Below are positions 44,286 to 53,219 of a stretch of 64,000 bases of DNA, piece after piece. Origin of the DNA: CAWBOV01 sp963790525. Lineage in GTDB: Bacteria; Actinomycetota; Actinomycetes; Mycobacteriales; Jatrophihabitantaceae. The position numbers were made by a program, and so were the translations under genes. The notes under the pieces are model-generated. The model did not search any database, had not been told where the DNA came from, and saw only the letters and a list, made by a program, of their open reading frames with translations. Position 1 is the first letter of the stretch. Every line of letters begins with the position of its first letter. Where the stretch lies: positions 248,001 to 312,000 of the forward strand of contig CAWBOV010000006.1 of assembly GCA_963790525.1 (NCBI GenBank), in the 5' to 3' direction.

Positions 44286-46575
44286 ATAACGAGCACATCG
44301 CTGACCGAGGTCCGGGCGGAGATCCTTTCCCGCCCGGACCTCGGCGGTGCGCGTCTCGGCCTCGAACTCACCGCCGCCTACGACCGGTGGCTCGCCGGGC
44401 TGGTCCCGGACGAGCCGGGCATCGCGCTGGTCGCGGTGGGCGGGCTGGGACGCCGGGAGCAGGCGCCCTATTCCGATCTCGACCTCGTGCTGGTCCACCG
44501 GCGCTCGGGCAAGGACGTCAAGCAGATCGCCGACGGGATCTGGTACCCGATCTGGGACAGCGGATTCACCCTCGACCACTCGGTCCGCACCGTCGACGAG
44601 GCGATCACGGTCGCCCGGATCGACCTCAAGGTGATGCTCGGGCTGCTGGACATGCGGCATGTCGCGGGCGACGCCTCGGTCTCGGGGGACCTGCGCGAAC
44701 GGGTGCTGGCGCTGTGGCGCTCGACGGCCTCCCAGCGCATCGTCGAACTGGCCTCGACCGCCCGAGCCCGCTGGGCCGCCCACGGCGAGGCCGCCTTCCT
44801 GCTCGAACCCGACCTGAAGGACTCCCGCGGCGGACTGCGCGACTGGCACGCGCTGCGGGCGCTGGCAGCCGGTCAACTCATCGACCTGCCGCGGGTCGCG
44901 GTGGACGGCAGCGTCACGCTGCTCGACGCCCGGGCCGAACTGCACCGTGCCGTCGGGCCGCGCGACCGATGTCCTGCGCGCCCAGGAGCAGGCGGTCATC
45001 GCCAAGGCGCTGGGGCTCAGCGGTGACGACGAGTTGCTGCGCAAGGTGAACGAGGCCGGCCGGGCCTTGGCGCACGCCAGTGACGAGGCCTGGCGGCGCG
45101 TGCTCGTGCGCCCGCCGCGCCGGCGGCTGTTCCGCGGGCCGCTCAACCAGGACCGGCAGCCGCTCGCCCGCGACGTCGTCAGCCAGGGCGGCGAGGTCGT
45201 GCTGGCGCTGCACGCCGATCCGTGGGCCGACCCGGTCCTGACGCTGCGCGCCGCCCGGGCCGCCGCCGAGCACGCGCTTCCCCTCTCGCCGTTCACCCTC
45301 GATCGCTTCGTGACCGAGTCCGCGCCCCTGCCGATCCCGTGGCCGGCGGAGGCCCGCGACGAACTGGTCGCCCTGCTCGACACCGGCTTCCGTGCCATCC
45401 CCGTCCTCGAGGCGCTCGACCAGGCCGGGCTGATGACGCGCCTGATCCCCGAGTGGGAGTCGGTGCGGTTCAAGTCGCAGCGCAACCCAGTGCACCGCTT
45501 CACCGTGGACCGCCATCTGTGGGAGACCGCGGCCCAGTCCGCCGCGCTGACCCGCGGCGTCTCCCGTCCGGACCTCCTGCTCGTCGGCGCGCTCCTGCAC
45601 GACATCGGCAAGGGCTACGTGGGCGACCACTCCATCGTCGGCGCAGAGATCGCGCACACCATCGCGACCCGGATGGGCTTCGCCGCGGACGACGTCGCCC
45701 GCATCACGTCCCTGGTGCGGCACCACCTGCTGCTTCCGCACACGGCGACCCGGCGCGATCCCGAGGATCCGATGACCCTCGCCATCGTCACCGATGCCAT
45801 CGACGGATCCCACGACCTGCTCGACCAGCTGCACGCCCTGGCGATCGCCGACGCCGCCGCGACGGGTCCGGCGGCGTGGAGCGACTGGAAGGCCGAACTC
45901 GTCACCGAGCTCGTCGCCCGCACCCACGCGACCCTGGCCGGCGAACCGTTGCCGGTGTCGGAGGTCCTCGACCAGCCGCGCCGGGCGATGGCTGAGCGGG
46001 GCGTCGTGGCGATGGCCTGGGACGACGAGCGGGTCCTGGTCGCCGCAAGGGACACCAGAGGCGTGCTGTCCAAGGCGTCGGGGGTGTTCGCGCTGCACTC
46101 GCTGGACGTGCGCTCGGCCTCGATCGCCACCCACGAGGGCATGGCCGTCAACGCGTTCACCGTGACCGCCCGGTTCGGGGCGCTGCCGGAGCTGTCCGTG
46201 CTGCAGGCCGATCTGCTCAAGGCACTGGACGGCTCGCTGCCGCTGGAGGAGCGTCTCGCCGCCAAGGAGCGCGCTTACGTCCGGGAGCAGGCCGGCGAGA
46301 TCGCCCCGGCCCGGGTCCTGTGGTTCGACGAGGAGGCCACGGACGCCTCGGTCGTCGAGCTGCGGGCGGCGGACTCCTTCGGGCTGCTCCACCGGGTCAC
46401 CGCGGCACTGGAGCAGTGCTCCCTGGACATCCGCTCGGCGCGCGTGTCCACGCTCGGGTCCTCCGTCGTGGACGCGTTCTACGTGACCGGAGCCGGGGGC
46501 GGCCCCGTGCCGGAGTCCGAGCGCCCCGCGGCGACGCTCGCGATCCTCGCCGCGGCGGAGCGAGATCACATCTGA
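44286..46575 (+). CDS. glnD: [Protein-PII] nucleotidylyltransferase GlnD, one apparent +1 frameshift, ATA start
   Basis: GlnD adds and removes a nucleotide on PII in response to glutamine. Domains in order are the nucleotidyltransferase (VAVGGLGRREQAPYSDLDLVLVH with GG and DxD), the PII-modifying helical region, an HD domain (HDIGKGYVGDHSIVGAEIA) and two ACT domains (VLVAARDTRGVLSKASGVFAL; VELRAADSFGLLHRVTAALEQ). The frame breaks in the GGG of 44955-44957; removing one G gives 762 residues. The N-terminal coding sequence extends upstream of the GG motif, but no ATG, GTG or TTG is in frame there. ATA at 44286 follows GGAG (44276-44279) by six bases and is the best, but uncertain, start. Confidence 0.88.
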
Positions 46576-46618
46576 CACACCGCCACGGATCGGTGCCGCC
46601 TGGGTAGTCTCACCAGCT

Positions 46619-47641
46619 ATGACCGATCCCCCCGGCCTCTCGCTGTCGGCACTGACGGCCTGGCTGGATCGGTCCTTCCCGGGTCTGCGGCGGGGCGAGC
46701 TGACGGCCGACGTCGTCGCGGGCGGGCGCTCCAACCTCACCTATCGCGTCGGCGACGGCTCCTCCACGTGGGCGCTGCGCCGCCCTCCGCTCGGGCACGT
46801 GCTGCCCACCGCGCACGACATGGCGCGCGAGTACCGGGTGATCGCCGCGCTGGCTCCCACGGACGTGCCCGTCCCGTCCCCGGTGGGGTTGTGCGAGGAC
46901 GTGGAGGTCCTGGGCGCCCCGTTCTACCTGATGTCGTTCGTGGACGGGATCGTGCTCGATTCGCCGGCGAGGGTGGCGCAGCTGAGCGCGGACCAGGCCC
47001 GCCGCGCGGGCGAGGTCCTCGTCGACGCGCTCGTCGCGCTGCACCGGGTCGACCCGGTGGCGGTGGGGCTGGCCGATTTCGGCCGCCCCGAAGGCTTCCT
47101 GGCACGCCAACTCGAGCGCTGGCACAAGCAGTTCCTGGCCTCGGTACCCGAACCGAGTCCGGTCGAGGACGAGGTGATCGAGCTGCTGCGCGGCTCGCTC
47201 CCCGCGTCCGGACCGGCCGCGATCGTGCACGGCGACTACCGCCTCACCAACGTGCTGCTCTCACCTGATGCCGGGGTCATCCGGGCGATCGTCGACTGGG
47301 AGATGGCCGCGCTCGGCGATCCGCTCTGCGACGTCGGGCTCCTGGCCGTCTACCACTCGCTGGCCGAGCACGACTCCGGCGTCATGCCGCAGATGTCGCG
47401 CGCGGCCGGGTTCCTCGGCGCCGACGAGCTCATCGCCCGCTACGCGGCGGCCAGCGGCCGGGACCTGGGCGACATCGACTGGTATCTCGGGTTCGGCTTC
47501 TACAAACTCGCGGTGATCTCGCAGGGCATCGCGGCACGGTACGAACTCGGACTGACGGTCGGTCCGGGGTTCGAGACGTTCGGTCGGCAGGTTCCGATCC
47601 TGCTGCGCCGCGCCCTCGACGCGGTCCGACGGAGGTCATGA
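46619..47641 (+). CDS. APH-family kinase, ACAD10/LvaA-like
   Basis: The 340-residue kinase has an aminoglycoside-phosphotransferase fold: GGRSNLTYRVGDGSSTWALRRPP (nucleotide-binding and lysine-equivalent region), the catalytic loop HGDYRLTN (H204) and the metal-binding IVDWEMAALGDP (D226). Such kinases next to, or fused with, an acyl-CoA dehydrogenase are the ACAD10 pattern. In Pseudomonas putida the equivalent LvaA phosphorylates the hydroxyl of 4-hydroxyacyl-CoA. Here the dehydrogenase gene starts directly after the stop codon, which favours the same use. It is not likely to be an antibiotic-resistance kinase. Confidence 0.85.
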   Translation: MTDPPGLSLSALTAWLDRSFPGLRRGELTADVVAGGRSNLTYRVGDGSSTWALRRPPLGHVLPTAHDMAREYRVIAALAPTDVPVPSPVGLCEDVEVLGAPFYLMSFVDGIVLDSPARVAQLSADQARRAGEVLVDALVALHRVDPVAVGLADFGRPEGFLARQLERWHKQFLASVPEPSPVEDEVIELLRGSLPASGPAAIVHGDYRLTNVLLSPDAGVIRAIVDWEMAALGDPLCDVGLLAVYHSLAEHDSGVMPQMSRAAGFLGADELIARYAAASGRDLGDIDWYLGFGFYKLAVISQGIAARYELGLTVGPGFETFGRQVPILLRRALDAVRRRS

Positions 47642-48862
47642 GTGGAGTTCGCCGACAGCGCGCGGTCCCAGGAGGTCCAGGCACGGGTCACGGAGTTCCT
47701 GGACTCCTGCGTCTACCCGGCCGAGCACGACTTCGAGACGCAGGCCGCTGCGCTGCGGGCCGCCGGGACGCCGTTCCGCACACCCGGCGTCGTCGAGGAC
47801 CTCAAGACCGAGGCGCGTGCCCGGGGGCTCTGGAACCTGTTCCTGCCCGACAAGCGGTTCGGCGCCGGGCTGAGCACGTCCGACTACGCACCGGTCGCGG
47901 AGCTGTCCGGGCGGTCGCCGTGGCTGGCGCCGGAGGCCATGAACTGCTCGGCACCGGACACGGGAAACATGGAGCTGCTCGCGATGTTCGGGACCCCCGA
48001 GCAGCACGAGCAGTGGCTGGCGCCGCTCCTCGACGGCTCGATTCGGTCCTGCTTCTCGATGACCGAGCCCGACGTCGCGTCCTCCGACGCCACGAACATC
48101 GCCTGCCGGATCGACCGCGACGGCACGGACTTCCTGGTGACCGGGCGCAAGTGGTGGTCCACGGGCGCGATGCGGCCCGAGTGCACTGTGGCGATCGTGA
48201 TGGGCGTCAGCGAGCCGGATGCCGACCGGCACAGTCGCCAGTCGATGATCCTCGTCCCGCTGGATGCCCCTGGTGTGACCGTGCGGCGCTCGACGACCGT
48301 CTTCGGCTACGACGACGGCCCGCACGGCGGCCACGGTGAGATCGACTTCGACCGGGTACGTGTGCCCGCGGGCAATCTGCTCGGTCCGGCCGGCGGCGGG
48401 TTCGCGATGGCCCAGGCGCGGCTCGGACCAGGGAGGATCCACCACTGCATGCGGGTGCTGGGGATGGCCGAACGCGGTCTCGAGCTGATGTGCGCGCGGG
48501 TCGGTGAGCGGGTCGCGTTCGGCCGCCCGCTCAGCGATCAGGGCGTCGTCCGCGAGTGGATCGCGGAGTCGCGGCTGGAGATCGACCAGGCGCGGTTGCT
48601 GGTGCAGAAGGCGGCGTGGCTCATCGACACGGTCGGCGCGAAAGGCGCCCGCACGGAGATCGCGGCGATCAAGGTCGCCGCGCCGCGTGCCGCGTCGGCG
48701 GTACTCGACCGGGCGCTGCAGAGCTTCGGTGCCCGGGGAGTCTCCGGCGACACGCCGATCGCCGAGATGCTCGCCGGGGTGCGGAGCCTGCGCCTGGCAG
48801 ACGGCCCGGACGAGGTGCACCTGCGCTCGATCGCCCGGGTCGAACTCGCGAAGCGCCGATGA
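47642..48862 (+). CDS. Acyl-CoA dehydrogenase, ACAD10/11-like
   Basis: This 406-residue FAD enzyme has CFSMTEPDVASSDATNI, RKWWSTGAM, RLGPGRIHHCMRVLGMAERGLELM and the C-terminal RLADGPDEVH. GRIHHCMR and DGPDEVH are the marks of the ACAD10/11 class. In that class the usual catalytic glutamate position (YEGT in ordinary members) is aspartate, as seen here. In the related levulinate pathway the enzyme removes phosphate from 4-phosphoacyl-CoA made by the neighbouring kinase. The GTG start follows the kinase stop with no gap, and the stop overlaps the next gene by four bases, so the operon is tight. Confidence 0.9.
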   Translation: MEFADSARSQEVQARVTEFLDSCVYPAEHDFETQAAALRAAGTPFRTPGVVEDLKTEARARGLWNLFLPDKRFGAGLSTSDYAPVAELSGRSPWLAPEAMNCSAPDTGNMELLAMFGTPEQHEQWLAPLLDGSIRSCFSMTEPDVASSDATNIACRIDRDGTDFLVTGRKWWSTGAMRPECTVAIVMGVSEPDADRHSRQSMILVPLDAPGVTVRRSTTVFGYDDGPHGGHGEIDFDRVRVPAGNLLGPAGGGFAMAQARLGPGRIHHCMRVLGMAERGLELMCARVGERVAFGRPLSDQGVVREWIAESRLEIDQARLLVQKAAWLIDTVGAKGARTEIAAIKVAAPRAASAVLDRALQSFGARGVSGDTPIAEMLAGVRSLRLADGPDEVHLRSIARVELAKRR

Positions 48863-49857
48863 CCACGCCACAGAGCTGGGGCCTGACGCTGCCGCTCACC
48901 GGCGTGCCGCTGCCCGATCACGAGGAGCTGGTGCGGGCGCTGCCGGGTTGGGGCTACACCGACGTCTGGTCCTCGGAGGTCAGCGGGACCGACGCCTTCA
49001 CACCGCTCGCGCTCGCGGGGACCTGGTCCGGCGAGCTGCGGCTCGGCACGGCGATCGTCCCTGCCTACACCCGCGGCCCGGCACTGATCGCCATGTCGGC
49101 CGCCGCGCTGGCCGAGGTGGCACCCGGGCGGTTCACCCTCGGCCTGGGGTCGTCCAGCCCGGCGATCGTGCACGACTGGAACGGCCTCGACTTCGCCGTT
49201 CCCTACCGCCGCACGCGGGACGTGCTGCGCATCGTGCGGGCCGCGCTCGCGGGGGAGAAGGTCTCCGGGACGTGGGAGACGGTGACGATCGACGGTTTCC
49301 GGCTCGAACGCCCGCCCGCGGTGCCCCCGCGGATCCTGCTCGCTGGCCTGCGCCCCCAGATGCTCGCGCTGGCCGGGCGGGAGGCGGACGGGACCATCCT
49401 CAACTGGCTCGCCGCGACCGACGTCGGCCGGTGCCTCGAGGCGGTCGGCGCGCCGGACAAGGACGTCGTCGCCCGGATCTTCGTGTGCCCGAGCGAGGAC
49501 GCCGAGTATGCGCGGGGTGTGGGGCGCCGGATGATCGCCGCGTACCTGACGGTGCCCGCCTACGCCGCGTTCCACGTGTGGCTCGGGCGCGAGGCGTCGC
49601 TCGGCCCCATGTGGCGGGCCTGGGAGTCGGGGGACCGGCGCGGCGCCCTCGCGGCGATCCCCGACGACGTCGTCGACTCGCTCGTGCTGCACGGATCCCC
49701 GGAGAGCTGCCGGGACCAGGTACAGGCCTACGCCGACGCCGGTGTGGGCACACCCGTCATCGCCCTGCTCCCCACGCCCGAGCTCACCTCGGCGCGGGCG
49801 CTGTCCGACACGCTGCGCCGGCTGGGGCCGGCGGGCACGCACACACCGGGAGCCTGA
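48859..49857 (+). CDS. LLM-class F420-dependent oxidoreductase
   Basis: The 332-residue luciferase-like TIM-barrel protein begins at ATG 48859, overlapping the acyl-CoA dehydrogenase. It has WGLTLPLTGVPLPDHEELVRALPGWGYTDVWSSEVSGTDAFTPLALAG, GTAIVPAYTRGPALIAMSAAALAEVAPGRFTLGLGSSSP and a C-terminal SPESCRDQVQAYADAGVGTPVIALLP. These fit the F420-using branch common in actinobacteria; an FMN-dependent role cannot be ruled out. The presence of fbiD at 16893-17516 shows that F420 is probably made. Its substrate is presumably an intermediate of the acyl-CoA pathway around it. Confidence 0.85.
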   Translation: MTTPQSWGLTLPLTGVPLPDHEELVRALPGWGYTDVWSSEVSGTDAFTPLALAGTWSGELRLGTAIVPAYTRGPALIAMSAAALAEVAPGRFTLGLGSSSPAIVHDWNGLDFAVPYRRTRDVLRIVRAALAGEKVSGTWETVTIDGFRLERPPAVPPRILLAGLRPQMLALAGREADGTILNWLAATDVGRCLEAVGAPDKDVVARIFVCPSEDAEYARGVGRRMIAAYLTVPAYAAFHVWLGREASLGPMWRAWESGDRRGALAAIPDDVVDSLVLHGSPESCRDQVQAYADAGVGTPVIALLPTPELTSARALSDTLRRLGPAGTHTPGA

Positions 49858-50636
49858 TGGAGCCAGCGGACAAGGTCGTCGTCATCACCGGTGCCGGTTC
49901 CGGTATCGGCGCCGCCCTGGCCCGACGGTTCGCCGCGGAGGGCGCGGCGGCGGTCGTCGTCACGGATCGCGATGGACCGGCTGCGGCTGCGGTCGCCGCC
50001 GGGATCGGTGCCCCGTCCGCGCGGCTGGACGTCACCGACCCCGACGCGGTCACAGCACTGGTGGCCGAGGTGGTCGCCGAGCACGGGCGGATCGATCTGT
50101 TCTGCTCCAACGCGGGCGTCGCGCTCGGCGGCGGGCTGGCCGCCTCGCCCGAGCAGTGGCGCACCGCGTGGGAGGTCAACCTGCTCGCGCACGTGTACGC
50201 CGCTCAGGCCCTGGTCCCGGTGATGACCGCCCAGGGCGGCGGTTACCTGCTGAACACCTGCTCGGCGGCCGGCCTGCTGACCGCGCCGGGGGACGCCGCC
50301 TACACCGTCACCAAGCACGGCGCGGTCGCCTTCGCCGAATGGCTCGCCGTGACCTACGCGCCCGCCGGCATCAAGGTCAGCGCGCTGTGCCCGCTCGGCG
50401 TGGACACCCCGCTGCTGATGGACCCCCTCGCGGCCGGCGACGCCGGGGCGGCCGCGGTCGCGGCGTCGGGGGAGATCATCACCGCCGATGCGGTGGCCGA
50501 ATCGGTCGTCAGCGGGCTGCGGGCCGAGTCGTTCCTGATCCTCCCGCATCCGGAGGTCGCGACCTTCTGGGCGCGCAAGGCGGCCGATCCCGACCGGTGG
50601 CTGGCGTCGATGGCGCGCATGGTCCATCCGGGGTGA
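49857..50636 (+). CDS. Short-chain dehydrogenase/reductase in the acyl-CoA operon
   Basis: This 259-residue classical SDR has VVVITGAGSGIGAALARRFAAEG near the N-terminus, CSNAGV and the catalytic YTVTKHG. The ATG shares one base with the stop of the LLM gene. The C-terminal part (SGLRAESFLILPHPEVATFWARKAADPDRWLASMARM) is typical of the SDRs that accompany ACAD10-like genes and differs from FabG. It probably oxidises a hydroxyacyl-CoA or related alcohol. It is the fourth gene of the tight run that starts at 46619; a 116-base gap follows. Confidence 0.88.
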   Translation: MEPADKVVVITGAGSGIGAALARRFAAEGAAAVVVTDRDGPAAAAVAAGIGAPSARLDVTDPDAVTALVAEVVAEHGRIDLFCSNAGVALGGGLAASPEQWRTAWEVNLLAHVYAAQALVPVMTAQGGGYLLNTCSAAGLLTAPGDAAYTVTKHGAVAFAEWLAVTYAPAGIKVSALCPLGVDTPLLMDPLAAGDAGAAAVAASGEIITADAVAESVVSGLRAESFLILPHPEVATFWARKAADPDRWLASMARMVHPG

Positions 50637-50752
50637 CCCTTGGCCCCGTCCCCGCGGGTGCGTACCTTAACTGCACACGGAATCAATAAACACCAGCGAC
50701 GGCGCCCGCCGCCGCAACTCGTCGATCACAACCCGAGAGGATGGCCGCCGTA

Positions 50753-51517
50753 ATGGCCGGAGTCGAGAACAGAGTCGCCTTGGTAACCGGAGGAGCCCAG
50801 GGGATCGGTGCCGCCACCGCGGCCCGCCTCGCCGAGCTCGGCGCCAAGGTCGCCGTCGTGGACGTCAACGCCGACGCCGCGACCGCGAGCGCCGCCCAGA
50901 TCACGGCGGCCGGTGGCTCCGCGATCGGAGTGGCGTGCGACGTCACCGACCGCGCGCAGGTCACGGCGGCCGTCGACGCGGTCGTCGCCGAGTTCGGGGG
51001 TCTGCACATCCTGGTCAACAACGCCGGTGTGCTGCGCGACAACCTGCTGTTCAAGATGACCGACGACGACTGGACCACCGTCATGAACGTCCATCTGCGG
51101 GGGGCGTTCCTGGCCAGCCAGGCGGCCCAGAAGCACATGGTCGCGGCCAAGTACGGCCGGATCATCTCGATGTCGTCCACCTCGGCGCTCGGCAACCGCG
51201 GCCAGGCCAACTACGCCACCGCGAAGGCCGGCCTGCAGGGCTTCACCAAGACACTGGCCATCGAGCTCGGCCCATTCGGCATCACCTGCAACGCGATCGC
51301 GCCCGGCTTCATCGAGACGGCGATGACGAAGGCGACGGCCGAGCGCATCGGCATCGACATCGAGACCATGCGCGAGTCGGTCGCCTCCACCGTCCCGGTG
51401 CGCCGCGGCGGCGTGCCCGCCGACATCGCCAACACGGTGGCGTTCTTCGCGGGCGAGGAGTCGGGCTACGTCACCGGTCAGGTGCTGTACGTGGACGGTG
51501 GCATCGGCCTCATCTGA
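50753..51517 (+). CDS. FabG-like 3-oxoacyl reductase / 3-hydroxyacyl dehydrogenase
   Basis: A 254-residue SDR of the FabG type: VALVTGGAQGIGAATAARLAELGAKV, LVNNAGVLRDNLLFKMTDDDWTTVMNVHLRGAFL, SMSSTSALGNRGQANYATAKAGLQGFTKTLAIEL (catalytic Ser, Tyr, Lys) and VTGQVLYVDGG. The start at ATG 50753 leaves GAGAGG 12 bases upstream; the ATG at 50741 has no spacing to it. It is probably an NAD(P)-linked reductase or dehydrogenase of acyl-CoA catabolism, given the operon before it, though a separate promoter is likely: the 116-base gap is unusually AT-rich around 50665-50695. Confidence 0.9.
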   Translation: MAGVENRVALVTGGAQGIGAATAARLAELGAKVAVVDVNADAATASAAQITAAGGSAIGVACDVTDRAQVTAAVDAVVAEFGGLHILVNNAGVLRDNLLFKMTDDDWTTVMNVHLRGAFLASQAAQKHMVAAKYGRIISMSSTSALGNRGQANYATAKAGLQGFTKTLAIELGPFGITCNAIAPGFIETAMTKATAERIGIDIETMRESVASTVPVRRGGVPADIANTVAFFAGEESGYVTGQVLYVDGGIGLI

Positions 51518-51658
51518 CCGGGCAGCCGGCGCGGCGGGCGATCGACCGCGAGGCGGTGCGCCCGGCGGCTGGGTGCCGGGCCGCCCGGCGGCTGGACGCG
51601 GAGTGCCGTGGCGACGACTAGCGTGGGCACCCAGTAATCGCACGACGAAGGGTTGACC

Positions 51659-53200
51659 GTGTTCGACACGCTCTCCGACCGCCTCTCCGCGGTCTTCACC
51701 GGCCTGCGCGGCAAGGGGCGCCTGTCCGACGCCGACATCGACGCGACCGCCCGTGAGATCCGCATCGCGCTCCTCGAGGCGGACGTGGCGCTGCCGGTCG
51801 TGCGCGACTTCGTCGCCGCGGTCAAGACCCGGGCCAAGAGCGCCGAGGTCTCCCGCGCCCTGAACCCGGCCCAGCAGGTGATCAAGATCGTCAACGACGA
51901 GCTGATCACCATCCTCGGCGGGGAGACCCGGCGGCTGCAGTTCGCGAAGAACCCACCGACGGTGATCATGCTGGCCGGTCTGCAGGGCGCCGGGAAGACG
52001 ACGCTCGCCGGCAAGCTGGCGCGCTGGCTGCGTGAGCAGGGCCACGCTCCGCTGCTCGTCGCCTGCGACCTCCAGCGTCCCAACGCCGTCCAGCAGCTGC
52101 AGGTCGTCGGTCAGCGGGCCGAGGTCGAGGTCTACGCGCCGTCCCCCGGCAACGGCGTCGGCGATCCGGTCGCCGTGGCCCGGGACTCCATCGAGTTCGC
52201 GCGCCGGGCCCAGCACGACATGGTCATCGTCGACACGGCCGGACGCCTCGGCATCGACGCCGACATGATGGCGCAGGCGATCGCGATCCGCGACGCCGTC
52301 CAGCCGCAGGAGATCCTGTTCGTCGTCGACGCGATGGTCGGCCAGGACGCGGTCAACACCGCCGAGGCGTTCCGCGACGGCGTCGGTTTCAGCGGCGTGG
52401 TGCTGACCAAGCTCGACGGCGACGCCCGCGGTGGTGCGGCGCTCTCGGTGCGCGAGGTCACCGGGCAGCCGATCATGTTCGCCTCCAACGGCGAGAAGCT
52501 CGAGGATTTCGACGTCTTCCATCCGGACCGGATGGCCTCGCGCATCCTCGGCATGGGCGACATGCTGACCCTGATCGAGCAGGCGCAGCGCACGTTCGAC
52601 GAGGCCGAGACCGAGAAGATGGCCGGCAAGCTCATGGGCGGGGGCAACTTCACCCTCGAGGACTTCCTGGACCAGTTGCAGGCGATCCGGCGCATGGGAC
52701 CGATCGGCAACCTGCTCGGCATGCTGCCCGGCATGGGGCAGATGAAGGACGCCATCAGCCAGATCGACGACAAGGACCTCGACCGCACCGCGGCGATCAT
52801 CCGCTCGATGACCCCCGGTGAGCGCGAGAACCCCAAAATGATCAACGGGTCGCGCCGGCTGCGGATCGCGAACGGGTCCGGTGTCCGGGTCAACGACGTG
52901 AACAATCTCGTCGACCGCTTCTTCGAGGCGCGCAAGATGATGCAGCAGATGGGCGGCGCGATGGGTGGCCCGGGGGGCCAGCGGCGCGTCAGCAAGACCC
53001 GGAACAAGAAGGGCAAGAAGGGTCGCGGCAGCGGTCGGGGCCCGACCCAGGCCAAGAGCGCGGCGGGCTTCGGCGGGCTGCCTCCGGGCGGCTTCGGTGG
53101 TGCGGGTGGCTTCGGTGGCGGGATGCCGCCCCAGCTCCCGCCGGGCATGAAGATGCCCGACCTGAGCAAGCTGAACCTGCCCAAGACCAAGGGCAGTTGA
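51659..53200 (+). CDS. ffh: Signal recognition particle protein Ffh
   Basis: Ffh binds signal sequences and the SRP RNA and meets FtsY at the membrane. The NG domain has GLQGAGKTT (107-115), DLQRPNAVQQL, DTAGRLGID, TKLDGDARGG and GEKLEDFDVFHPDRMASRILGMGD. The methionine-rich M domain (about 330-440) is followed by a Gly/Pro/Met tail of some 60 residues, longer than in E. coli. GTG 51659 gives the canonical FDTLSDRL start and has AAGGG six bases upstream. The protein is 513 residues. The SRP RNA gene is not in this window. Confidence 0.97.
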   Translation: MFDTLSDRLSAVFTGLRGKGRLSDADIDATAREIRIALLEADVALPVVRDFVAAVKTRAKSAEVSRALNPAQQVIKIVNDELITILGGETRRLQFAKNPPTVIMLAGLQGAGKTTLAGKLARWLREQGHAPLLVACDLQRPNAVQQLQVVGQRAEVEVYAPSPGNGVGDPVAVARDSIEFARRAQHDMVIVDTAGRLGIDADMMAQAIAIRDAVQPQEILFVVDAMVGQDAVNTAEAFRDGVGFSGVVLTKLDGDARGGAALSVREVTGQPIMFASNGEKLEDFDVFHPDRMASRILGMGDMLTLIEQAQRTFDEAETEKMAGKLMGGGNFTLEDFLDQLQAIRRMGPIGNLLGMLPGMGQMKDAISQIDDKDLDRTAAIIRSMTPGERENPKMINGSRRLRIANGSGVRVNDVNNLVDRFFEARKMMQQMGGAMGGPGGQRRVSKTRNKKGKKGRGSGRGPTQAKSAAGFGGLPPGGFGGAGGFGGGMPPQLPPGMKMPDLSKLNLPKTKGS

Positions 53201-53219
53201 CCACGAGCAAGGGGAACTG

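Noticed and set aside
46619..47641. Aminoglycoside phosphotransferase
   Set aside because: The kinase fold is shared, but the direct link to an ACAD10/11-like dehydrogenase indicates acyl-CoA metabolism.
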